Shown one piece after another: positions 45,593 to 53,639 of a stretch of 64,000 nucleotides of DNA. Positions within the stretch are counted from its first letter, which is position 1. Each line of letters opens with the position of its first letter. A program made the position numbers and the translations under genes. The stretch spans positions 5,006,001-5,070,000 of the forward strand of contig JBAJFE010000004.1 in NCBI GenBank assembly GCA_037903355.1, read 5' to 3'. The notes beneath the pieces were generated by a model. The model worked only from the letters and a program-made list of their open reading frames with translations, was not told where the DNA came from and searched no databases. The DNA comes from Trichuris trichiura (lineage: Eukaryota; Nematoda; Enoplea; Trichinellida; Trichuridae).

Positions 45593-46419
45593 ATAATAAA
45601 AATATTATCAACGGGACAAACTTTCTGTAAAAGAACCTCGACATGAAACTATACGGTCCCGTACCAAGAAGTTACATTCACAAAACGATTCCTCAGACGG
45701 TTAATACTTTTAACCATATGCAAGAAAACCAATTCAAGGTTTAAACCGACTGCGTAAGTGTCAAAGCAAATCCCCGCCGAGTATTTCCTCACGGTCATCA
45801 TTTCTAACTATGGAGGTTACAGGATCAAAAGATTAGATATCATCTCAAATCCAAACAAATTTTTAGAGCCAGCACCAAACATTAGATCAGCGTTTCGCAA
45901 GGCGTCCATAGGGTATTTTAAAATGTTAACGGATACCCATGGGCTCTTGGGAACGTTATGAGTAGGAGTTTGGTGTGGATCCTTATGCATATGATAGTGT
46001 CTAAGGGCAGACAAGTAACAATGTTGTGCCATCAAGCGAACCTCAAAAATTTCCAGCAGCTGAAATAAATTACCGCGACATGAATTATAGGCTCGAGGAT
46101 GCAATCTGAATAGAGAAATCGCTCGAACAATTGCTAATTAGTTATTTACTCTTATACACATCGAAGGTATTTTTATGGCACATCATTGCATCATGTCGCC
46201 ACCTCTTCCCACCAATCTTTTCCGTCAGGAGCGGGTGGTATCAGCTTAGTCAGCTCACAAGACATTGGGCAATCAGATTAGGGAGTAGTGAGGGCAGAGC
46301 TTTGAAAGAGGCAATGGCTACTCAGAGCTGGCGTGCATTACTTAGGAACGACTAACTATAAACAGCAGGCAAAGAAGCTTAGCATACAAAGTAGCATGTG
46401 AATGCTCCGCTACTTACAG

Positions 46420-46568
46420 GAAACAGGGCCACATTAACAAAAAGATCTGATGAACATCTTTCTAATGTGGAGAGTTCTATAAAGGCAGAAGAAGAGTTGA
46501 AAGAAACAACAGAAAAGACGAGGAAGAGCACAGAAACTGAACCAAAAACTGCAACGAAAATTTTGTAA
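46420..46568 (+). CDS. Possible terminal coding exon of an unidentified gene
   Basis: After CTACTTACAG a frame reads NRATLTKRSDEHLSNVESSI and then a Lys/Glu/Thr-rich tail through EPKTATKIL to TAA. The acceptor is good, and the composition is typical of a disordered C-terminus. It must be preceded by an exon ending in phase 1. No family is recognised, so I cannot say which gene it belongs to. Confidence 0.3.
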
Positions 46569-46709
46569 AATCGTATCTGCGGTGGAACATGCGTTCCAGC
46601 CAAGCACGGCATTACTGCAGTTAAACAATACGTAGCATTTGATCAAGGGTTTGTAAAGTTCCATGGTAAAGTTTCTGTATGGTGCAACCCGTTGATATTC
46701 AAGGTTTTA

Positions 46710-46757
46710 TTCCTGAGCTTTCGAGTCCACTCATGACCTGTCATCAGTGGTAAAGAA
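46710..46757 (-). ncRNA. Worn hammerhead-like motif
   Basis: Minus strand: CCACTGATGAC, then a helix of AGGTC and GACTC with one mismatch, GAAAGCTC and AGG. The core is present, but the first stem I pair is A-A. No inverted partner is visible. Confidence 0.4.
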
Positions 46758-47063
46758 TTAGTGGAAATGTTTTCTACTAATCTTTTCATCTCTGATTCTT
46801 GTCATTCTTGTCAAAGTTCTGTTGGGAAATGTCTTTGTTAGAAAGTGGACTTTGTCGACAGGGCTTTGTTCTTCCCGTTATTAGCACAGTAAACTGATGG
46901 CTGTGAAAAGTTGGTCAATTCAATATAGTGTAAAATTTTGAAACGATGAAAATTTCACTTCGATTATGAAGTAGGGCATCCAGAAATTTACGTCAGCATT
47001 GAGTATAGCAAAAGACATATGGTATATTCAGGACAAAGGAACAGAAAGACAGAAAATTTAAAA

Positions 47064-47068
47064 TTGAT
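47064..47068. repeat. Target site duplication TTGAT (left)
   Basis: TTGAT here and at 51526-51530 flank the LTR element exactly, so it is a 5-bp target duplication. Confidence 0.9.
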
Positions 47069-47431
47069 TGTAGTAACCGCAGTCGTCAACCGCACAAAGA
47101 ACAAGGTGGCCAAACACTTTATTGTACCTACACAACACGAATCTCTTTCTACCTACGGTACACAACAATACGAACACCGCCAACGACAGAGAAAGAGAAC
47201 AAACGCCGCCGCACGCCCCAAACGCTCTAGCCAACTCTCGTCACGCCCTCGCGATTCATGTCGTTGCAGCAGCCCACGCTCTCGGCACACCCTCCTGTCA
47301 CCCCAAGCGGAAGCGCTCCCCCACGCTGCGCTTGTCAGTTCTTTGTCAGTAGGAGAATGACAGATTCACGGCCACCCGGTGACCTGCCTCGCGACCCCCG
47401 TGGACATATGACCACCCACCGGTTTATTACA
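47069..47431 (-). repeat. 3' LTR
   Basis: The 363-bp repeat ends (in element sense) at 47069. It contains AATAAA (read as TTTATTG-type on the + strand near 47120), a plausible polyadenylation signal. The pol stop codon lies just inside its inner edge. Confidence 0.95.
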
Positions 47432-50357
47432 CTCCCCCCTGATTTTCAAAATCACAGACCGGGCAGTGCTTCCGTCGGCGAAGTCGCTCTGAGCGGCGAA
47501 GTCTTCTGTCTTCATGATAGATCTGGGGCGATTCAGCGTCTTCGCGTTGGCCGGGTTCAGCAGCCATTGGCTGAGGCGTTACCTGTCTTGTTTCGTCAAC
47601 TTGCACAGGGATGGTGACTAAGAGCTCATCGTCTTCCTGTTCCTGAAGCGACATGTTGGAGGGCGTGCTCGGAGCAGAGGAGCGATGACGGATATCTCGG
47701 ACGTGGCGAGGTATTCCGTTAATTTCCACCGCCTGCTCAGATATGGTTCTTGTTACCGTGCCTTGTTCATACTGGGTGTCGCACCTGCCAGTAGGTGTCC
47801 TTACCCAAACCATATCTCCGATCTTGTACGGACAGCTCACCCTCTCATCTTCGTCAGCAACTCGGTCTACGCCGCGAACCCGTGTCACGTAGCGGTAGAT
47901 TGCATTTGCTGGTGCTGTCTCTGCAGAGCAGTCATCTCGTGGGGTCATGTTGTACAAGTAAACTGCCTCGGCCACTGGACAATTTTTCCTTACTGCGATC
48001 ACTTTTATTGTCCTATGGCATCTCTCTACTATACCATTCCCTGACGGGACATAGGCGCATCTAAACCTGAGGCGCACACCCCACCGCTTCGTTAGCCGGG
48101 CGACTAACTGACTGCGAAACGAAGGGTCATTATCGACCAATAATTCTTCCGGTGCCCCTCGTTCAAGAAAGATTTGTTCCAAGTGCTCCGCAATATCCAT
48201 GGCGGTACAGAACCTTAAGGGTCGCCATATAGCAAACCTAGTGGGCCCGCAGTCAATGAGAGTCAAATAATGGCTACCTTTGTAGTGGGTTACATCACAG
48301 CTTAGTCTGTGCCATGTCTTGCTCACTTCGAGTTGCCCTTGCTTCCACTTCATCGGTGCAGGATCAATAGACTGGCAGATGTCGCACTGTCTAACGCACT
48401 TACTCACAACCCTCTTTGACACTGTTGGGTCCCGTCTTTTTGCAAAATAAAGGGTGCGCCGTACACCTGGGTGTCCCGCGGCATGATGAACCTCAGCCAC
48501 GACCTGCTCGCATTGCGTAGTAGCCGCGGCAGCGTAGGCTAAAGCTCTATCATGGTTCAACTGAGCCAACCATTGACGCGGTACCCTGGTTAGGGCATCT
48601 GCTTTGTTTTCTGCTGACTTTACCAAGGTAACGGTCAGGTTCAAGTCGTACTCTTGTACCAGTGCCAACACTAGTGCTACTCTTCGTCGGATGAGCATTT
48701 CGCTCGCTGCTTTGGTCTTCAGGCGGGTCTTTCCTGACAGCGCGTCGTCAATCCATCTGTACACTGTCAGTGAGTCGGTCATGAGCTGAAGATCTTTTAG
48801 TTGCCATGACAACGCCAGATTTAGCCCCTTGATCATGGCGTCCAGTTCTGCCATGTTAATATGGCCGGCATCGTCATGTCGTAACCATGCCCCATCTTCA
48901 ATGATAGCCCCATCGACTTCCAGGGCTACGCCAAGCGCCAGCGCGCTCGCATCAACCCAAACTTTTGCTTTCTCACCTGACACATCCCATCTTCCCCGCA
49001 CGGGATCTTGAGAATTCATTGCCTTGACGACATCCAGAAGCCGATTCCTTATCTGACCATCTCGTATAGGTTCATCCCATGTCGAGGTCGCGTTGTTCGC
49101 CTCTCTCTTGATGAGCGCCGTTGCCGTCCTCAGCCATCCGCAAACTGGGTAATGGCCTACCATTTCGCCGCAGTATGAAAACACTGTTCTCCGGGTCAAC
49201 CTCTTCGGTGGCTCGCCAAGTTCGTGACCCCTAGACCACATCATCTTATCCTGCTCCCCCCAGACTTTCAATCCTAGGACGCGTGCTCCGTTAGCCAGTC
49301 TCTCGGCTGGCTTGCAGGATAGCCCATATTTTGCTAATTGGGCCTTTACTGTGTCAGCACTAGCAACGTCTTCGTTAACAAAAATAACGTCGATGTACGC
49401 CGACGTGGCCTTCTGGACGTCGGGTGTGAGAGACAACACATGGTTCACCACCACCTTCATGATTGTAGGGGCTACATTAAGGCTGAACCCCAAACGGGTG
49501 AGCGCATATCTGCGGCCCTTAACAATCACAGTCTGATAAGGCCAAAGAGTTTGGTCGACGTGGACCTGCAAGTAGGCTTTGCGCAGGTCTAGAATGGACA
49601 CATTCGTACCCTGACGACGCCATTCACGTAGCTTATGCGCACAGACGTCACTGTTCGCCGTAAAATTGTCAATATATTCATTCAATTGGCGAAAGTCCAT
49701 TACGGGACGCACCGTTCCTTTACTCCGTTGAGTGACTGCCATGAGGGGAATGAGCGCTCTGGCTGGTCCGAATCTCTTTTCATCATAGGGTACCAGCCAG
49801 CCATTGTGAATCCAAAGATCCAGTTCCCGTTCATATTCTGCTCTGGCTTCCACAGTGAACGAATACTCTTCTTTTGTGTTCCAAAAAGTCTCAGGCGCTT
49901 TGTTGTCAGCCCACTTCCAAGCAGCTGTCCATGTGTGTGATTTGGCGTCATATACAACCGTAAAGTCTTTTTCCTCGATATAGAAATTACCCTCAGCGTT
50001 TCCACAACCTGCCTGGCTTCCCAAACGAAATTGCGGGAGTCCTTGATTGTTTATTTCGACTCCACCGAGCGCTACTATCCCAGTCATGCCAAGTACGAAG
50101 TCGAAGCCAAGGGGCCTTTCATTGGAAACTACAACGTCCACAACTGCTGCTTTTCTCCCATGTGGTTCCAGCTTAACGGTACCCACTCCTGCGCAGCGAA
50201 GTTCATCGCCACTGATTGTGCGCAGGCAGATGGGCTGCCTCTTCCATTGACGGCAGCAAGGCGCGTAAATAACACAAGTGCTGCATCCACTATCCACCAG
50301 CACGCGACGATTCACACCATCTACCCGCAACCATGTGGACGGTAGTGCCTCGTTCAA
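47427..50357 (-). CDS. pol: Pol polyprotein (protease, RT, RNase H, integrase)
   Basis: 976 residues without a stop. The aspartic protease motif is VDSGCSTC (D22-S23-G24). RT follows, with VMDFRQLNEY at about 219, LDLRKAYLQV at about 256, and YIDV at 321-324. RNase H has D469, E504, D528 and D587. Integrase has an HHCC zinc region (H625, H629, C658, C661) and a D688/D742/E778 triad with DD35E spacing. The RT box is normally Y-x-D-D; here the second Asp is Val (GTT where GAT is expected), which should abolish polymerase activity. The frame begins at a TTG overlapping the gag stop and is -1 relative to gag, so expression as a Gag-Pol fusion by frameshift is likely. The stop lies inside the 3' LTR. 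Confidence 0.93.
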   Translation of the reverse strand: MNEALPSTWLRVDGVNRRVLVDSGCSTCVIYAPCCRQWKRQPICLRTISGDELRCAGVGTVKLEPHGRKAAVVDVVVSNERPLGFDFVLGMTGIVALGGVEINNQGLPQFRLGSQAGCGNAEGNFYIEEKDFTVVYDAKSHTWTAAWKWADNKAPETFWNTKEEYSFTVEARAEYERELDLWIHNGWLVPYDEKRFGPARALIPLMAVTQRSKGTVRPVMDFRQLNEYIDNFTANSDVCAHKLREWRRQGTNVSILDLRKAYLQVHVDQTLWPYQTVIVKGRRYALTRLGFSLNVAPTIMKVVVNHVLSLTPDVQKATSAYIDVIFVNEDVASADTVKAQLAKYGLSCKPAERLANGARVLGLKVWGEQDKMMWSRGHELGEPPKRLTRRTVFSYCGEMVGHYPVCGWLRTATALIKREANNATSTWDEPIRDGQIRNRLLDVVKAMNSQDPVRGRWDVSGEKAKVWVDASALALGVALEVDGAIIEDGAWLRHDDAGHINMAELDAMIKGLNLALSWQLKDLQLMTDSLTVYRWIDDALSGKTRLKTKAASEMLIRRRVALVLALVQEYDLNLTVTLVKSAENKADALTRVPRQWLAQLNHDRALAYAAAATTQCEQVVAEVHHAAGHPGVRRTLYFAKRRDPTVSKRVVSKCVRQCDICQSIDPAPMKWKQGQLEVSKTWHRLSCDVTHYKGSHYLTLIDCGPTRFAIWRPLRFCTAMDIAEHLEQIFLERGAPEELLVDNDPSFRSQLVARLTKRWGVRLRFRCAYVPSGNGIVERCHRTIKVIAVRKNCPVAEAVYLYNMTPRDDCSAETAPANAIYRYVTRVRGVDRVADEDERVSCPYKIGDMVWVRTPTGRCDTQYEQGTVTRTISEQAVEINGIPRHVRDIRHRSSAPSTPSNMSLQEQEDDELLVTIPVQVDETRQVTPQPMAAEPGQREDAESPQIYHEDRRLRRSERLRRRKHCPVCDFENQGGV
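47432..47440 (-). promoter_or_regulatory. Polypurine tract
   Basis: In element sense the sequence AGGGGGGAG directly precedes the 3' LTR, as needed for priming of plus-strand DNA synthesis. It also encodes the last residues of pol. Confidence 0.8.
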
Positions 50358-51145
50358 TGAGGGAAGGGCACCGGCACCGGAGCACCCTCCCCGACTTCGT
50401 TTCCCGGAGTCGCTTCGGATCTTCTTGTTGTCTCACGATCGGACCAACGGCCGCGCGTCCGTCTTCTACCCTTGTTGCCCCGCTGGTGGCCGTAGGACCC
50501 CTGACGCTGCATCATGCAGTCTCGGGCAAAGTGATTGGGCCCGCCACAAACGTAGCAACGCCACTTGTCGCCTGAACCTCCAGTCTCAGGTGTAAAGCTG
50601 CTTGAAGCGGCGACGATTGCCACATCGCTGTTTCTACTGGAGGGGCCTCTTGCCAGCATTGCACGAGCACGGATCAGCAGCTCATCCAGTGTTAGTGCCT
50701 CCATACGAGCTCCCGCCCGCAGCGCATCTTGAATCTGTTCTGGAAGACCGCGAACAAACGCGCTAGCCAGAACTTTCTCCGACACTCCGCCAGCGAGAAG
50801 CGCCAACTGTCGGAGAGCTGCCAGAAATGCATCTGCCGTTTCCCCATCTCGGAGTTTTCTCGTTATAAACTCATCATAGGCGATGAATGGATCAGGGGCA
50901 AATGCAGTCAGGATTCTGTCCCTCACCTTCTCGAACTTGCCTTGGTCCTCAACCGCCATCTGGTCGTAGACCTCGAACGCGGCGCCAGTCAGCCTCAACC
51001 CAATGACGCGAGCCACGTCGTCGATTCCGCATAGTCTACAGGCGGATTCAGCTTTCCGCAACCATTCGTAGGCCGAAAGAGACGAGCCATCAAATTCAGG
51101 GATTACTTTGACGTCCATCGTTGCGACTCCACTTGGGCGTTCCAT
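50354..51145 (-). CDS. gag: Gag polyprotein
   Basis: 263 residues starting at an ATG 16 bases inside the 5' LTR edge. It has a retrotransposon-gag capsid-like region (FEVYDQMA, AYDEFITRKLRDGETADAFL, LRQLALLAG) and a single CCHC zinc knuckle, CYVCGGPNHFARDC, near residues 197-210, then a basic Arg/Gly-rich tail. It packages element RNA into particles. Its TGA overlaps the first codon of pol. The reading frame appears intact. Confidence 0.92.
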   Translation of the reverse strand: MERPSGVATMDVKVIPEFDGSSLSAYEWLRKAESACRLCGIDDVARVIGLRLTGAAFEVYDQMAVEDQGKFEKVRDRILTAFAPDPFIAYDEFITRKLRDGETADAFLAALRQLALLAGGVSEKVLASAFVRGLPEQIQDALRAGARMEALTLDELLIRARAMLARGPSSRNSDVAIVAASSSFTPETGGSGDKWRCYVCGGPNHFARDCMMQRQGSYGHQRGNKGRRRTRGRWSDRETTRRSEATPGNEVGEGAPVPVPFPH

Positions 51146-51161
51146 CTAGGCCTCGATAGCT

Positions 51162-51525
51162 TGTAGTAACCGCAGTCGTCAACCGCACACAGAACAAGGT
51201 GGCCAAACACTTTATTGTACCTACACAACACGAATCTCTTTCTACCTACGGTACACAACAATACGAACACCGCCAACGACAGAGAAAGAGAACAAACGCC
51301 GCCGCACGCCCCAAACGCTCTAGCCAACTGCTCGTCACGCCCTCGCGATTCATGTCGTTGCAGCAGCCCACGCTCTCGGCACACCCTCCTGTCACCCCAA
51401 ACGGAAGCGCTCCCCCACGTTGCGCTTGTCAGTTCTTTGTCAGTAGGAGAATGACAGATTCACGGCCACCCGGTGACCTGCCTCGCGACCCCCGTGGACA
51501 TATGACCACCCACCGGTTTATTACA
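51162..51525 (-). repeat. 5' LTR
   Basis: A 364-bp repeat nearly identical to 47069-47431, carrying the promoter of the element. Observed differences from the other LTR are A to C near the outer AAAG/ACAG, an extra G in CAACTGCTCG, and two G/A and C/T changes near AAACGGAAG and ACGTTGCGC. Confidence 0.95.
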
Positions 51526-51530
51526 TTGAT
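51526..51530. repeat. Target site duplication TTGAT (right)
   Basis: The exact partner of 47064-47068. Confidence 0.9.
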
Positions 51531-51994
51531 GCATAAGAAGAATTACATTGAACAATGTCGAGGACAATGTTTTTTTATACTATTACGTAAAAATACGATA
51601 ATGATAAACGTTAAGGCATGAATAGTTAATTTTGAATAATGACCGCTTCGTAAGAATGATGAGCGCTCATCGCTGAAGTCGGGAGAATGTGGTCCCAGCA
51701 GCATCAGTGCATGTTGAAAATTTTGGTTAATTAATGTATCTTGTTTAAAAATTCTATTCAGACGGGTGTTTTTAAGCTCGAACTGTTCCTGCAGTACTGC
51801 TCAGTAGGATGCTCGCAGCTTAACAGCACTAACACGCTTAGTTGCCAAGGGGTATGCCCTGCTCCCTTAAAATTTATTCATCACTTATTTTCAAACTAGG
51901 AATTCCTTTACTGTCGATGTTCTTACTTTAGCGTATCGTTTGCAAAAAGCTTACTCGACAAAGACAGTCGCTGTTGTCACCGTGATACTGGTCC

Positions 51995-52588
51995 ATGCCT
52001 GAACAAAGCAACGACTATAAAGTTGCGATTTATGGTGCAGGTGGTGTGGGCAAAAGTTCCATTATCATGAGGTTTGTCAAAGGATCCTTCAACGAGAATT
52101 ATGTACCGACCATTGAAGATACCTATCGACAAGTTATAAGTTGCAACAAAAACAATGTTTGTACCTTACACATTACGGACAGTACAGGTAGCCATCAGTT
52201 CCCTGCAATGCAACGTCTTTCGGTATCCAAAGGGAACGCATTTATTCTTGTGTATGCTGTGACAAATAGACAGTCATTCGAAGAGCTGCGGCACATATAT
52301 GAATTCATTAAAACTGTTAGAACAGAGGACATAGCTGAACTGCCAATAATGATCGTAGGAAACAAAATTGATGAAGAAGGTCAGCGTGAGATACCGTCTG
52401 ACTCAGCGAAAAGTTTGGCCAGCAACTGGAAATGTGGTTATATAGAAACGTCTGCCAAAAACAACATAAACATAAAAGAATTGTTTCAAGAATTGCTCTC
52501 TATGGACAGACGCCGAAAGTTGTCGCTCACAATGGATGAAATTAGGAAACCCGAAATGAAATCGAAGAAATGCTGCTGCCTTTGTTGA
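51995..52588 (+). CDS. Di-Ras family small GTPase
   Basis: A complete 197-residue Ras-superfamily protein. P-loop GAGGVGKS (14-21); effector region [11 protein letters not shown] with T39; DSTGS (62-66); NKID (123-126); ETSAK (151-155). Ser where Ras has the catalytic Gln (DxTGS for DTAGQ), plus [10 protein letters not shown], is a hallmark of the Di-Ras/Rhes-like group, known for very low intrinsic GTP hydrolysis. The tail is Lys/Arg-rich and ends KKCCCLC, so C194 in a CCLC CAAX box is a likely prenylation site, directing it to the plasma membrane. The coding sequence is uninterrupted in the genome, as for vertebrate DIRAS genes. The ATG at 51995 starts the normal family N-terminus. The upstream region contains a recent LTR element. 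Confidence 0.95.
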   Translation: MPEQSNDYKVAIYGAGGVGKSSIIMRFVKGSFNENYVPTIEDTYRQVISCNKNNVCTLHITDSTGSHQFPAMQRLSVSKGNAFILVYAVTNRQSFEELRHIYEFIKTVRTEDIAELPIMIVGNKIDEEGQREIPSDSAKSLASNWKCGYIETSAKNNINIKELFQELLSMDRRRKLSLTMDEIRKPEMKSKKCCCLC

Positions 52589-52747
52589 TCATATCTTGCT
52601 ACTTTCAGCATCACATTATACTATTTTAGTTGAAGCATTGGTAACTTTTCTGTATGACCTGGGCTGAAATGCTTAAGGAAAACTGGCAGAATCATTCCAA
52701 TCGCTGGTATTCCTTGTATAATTGCGACTCTGGTTCTAGAAAAGCGC

Positions 52748-52753
52748 AATAAA
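52748..52753 (+). terminator. Polyadenylation signal AATAAA
   Basis: AATAAA lies 160 bp after the Di-Ras stop codon, at a normal distance for a 3' untranslated region. Confidence 0.55.
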
Positions 52754-52947
52754 GCGAATATCGTAATAACATCCAGTTACGCACATCTTTTGGCTTTCTA
52801 GAGCATATTACTGTATGTATGAGTATGTAGAACACTCAGAAACAGTGGATTTACAAAATGATTTATAACTCGTAGGTGGGCTGGAGGGCGAAAGGTCCCA
52901 TTGATTTCTCACGCATTTTTATAGCAGAAGTTTTCTGTTTTGACAAG

Positions 52948-53170
52948 ATTCTTCCCCCCAAGAGTTGTGGCGGCAACTTCAAAAGAGGTCAAGTGGCCGG
53001 CCGTCTTGTTTTGCCCTAGCCTAAGCCTAAGCGTACACATAAGGTGTGATGGTCCATTGTCCAGTGTTCAGTGACGCGCACTAAGACGTCCCTCTCGTTG
53101 TTCCGCTGACCCGTGTTATCGTCACGTATTACCCACTGATATTGCCGCCACTACTCCTGGGGGGAAGAAT
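52948..53170. mobile_element. MITE with 28-bp inverted ends
   Basis: The left end is ATTCTTCCCCCCAAGAGTTG, continuing TGGCGGCAA; the right end, reverse complemented, is ATTCTTCCCCCCAGGAGTAG, continuing TGGCGGCAA. Inside are blocks like AGCGGAACAACG and GGTAATACGTGA (as complements) shared with the MITE at 20292-20631. No coding capacity. It lies downstream of the Di-Ras gene. Confidence 0.75.
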
Positions 53171-53194
53171 GTTGTCAATATCCATTTTCGCTGT

Positions 53195-53310
53195 GAAGAA
53201 TAATTTTTATTAGTATAGCGGAACTTTCAGATCGTTCCTGACCTGTGATACTCTGATGATGCATCAGGGACGACATGAATCCTGTGTTTTATCAATAAAA
53301 GTTTTTCTTC
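53195..53310. other. Decayed hammerhead-like inverted pair
   Basis: The left half GGAACTTTCAGATCGTTCCT, followed by GACCTGTGAT, and the right half CTGATGATGCATCAGGGACG, then TTATCAATAAAAG, look like worn versions of the outward-facing pair in the elements at 41797 and 45366. Core bases are lost, so no activity is expected. Confidence 0.4.
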
Positions 53311-53410
53311 GTAACAGGATACCATGCAGTAAAAATGTATGATGCGAATACATGCATAATTTAGTATAATCATCTTTGTTGCCAGAAAGTGCCCATCATC
53401 GGCTGAACCT

Positions 53411-53635
53411 TCAACCAGTCGACATTTTTCTGATGGAGGTCTCTGTCTCAGTACTGACGATTGCTGAAGGTCGAAATGACTGAGGAAGTTTGCTTAACTT
53501 ATGCCGTAGTTGCTTGATCAAACGAACCGTTGTACAGCAACCCCAAATATCATCTCCTAACCAGCATGTAAAACTGGCACCTACTGATCCGCAAATATAG
53601 GTAGCGCTTGTGAGTTTGACAGCTGTAAACGGCAT
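53411..53635 (-). CDS. Hypothetical 74-aa open reading frame
   Basis: A real ATG in the context AGTATGC opens MPFTAVKLTSATYICGSVGA, followed by SFTCWLGDDIWGCC, a basic stretch and a Ser/Thr-rich end. The first half could form a membrane segment. I do not recognise it. Length alone is not significant, and there is no splice or promoter support beyond an upstream GGTTAG. Confidence 0.25.
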   Translation of the reverse strand: MPFTAVKLTSATYICGSVGASFTCWLGDDIWGCCTTVRLIKQLRHKLSKLPQSFRPSAIVSTETETSIRKMSTG

Positions 53636-53639
53636 ATAC

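Larger units (their letters stand above)
45366..45670. mobile_element. Short inverted-repeat element with hammerhead-like pair
   Basis: The outer ends CGTACGGGAACGTATGTTTT and, at the right, GGTCCCGTACC after ACATGAAACTATAC resemble the outer ends of the Penelope terminal repeats (ATATAGTCCCGTACAAAAAC near 7020 and 58995). Each half has a hammerhead-like block pointing outward. The centre (about 70 bp) encodes nothing. It looks like the two terminal repeats of a Penelope-type element with the coding part missing. Confidence 0.68.
47069..51525 (-). mobile_element. Full-length Ty3-like LTR retrotransposon
   Basis: A 4457-bp element with near-identical LTRs of 363 and 364 bp starting TG and ending CA, a 5-bp target duplication, gag and pol frames and a purine tract beside the 3' LTR. 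Domain order protease - reverse transcriptase - RNase H - integrase places it with Ty3/gypsy-type elements. LTRs differ by three substitutions and one 1-bp gap by eye, so insertion is recent. It lies 470 bp upstream of the Di-Ras gene in the opposite direction. Confidence 0.95.

Noticed and set aside
47069..47431. Plus-strand reading frames in the two LTRs (HEH/QHESLSTYG... type)
   Set aside because: They are identical in both LTRs and antisense to the element, so they are shadows of the repeat.
51995..52588. Di-Ras gene as a processed retrocopy
   Set aside because: No poly-A tail or flanking duplication was seen, the frame is fully intact, and Di-Ras genes are known to have uninterrupted coding sequence in some animals.
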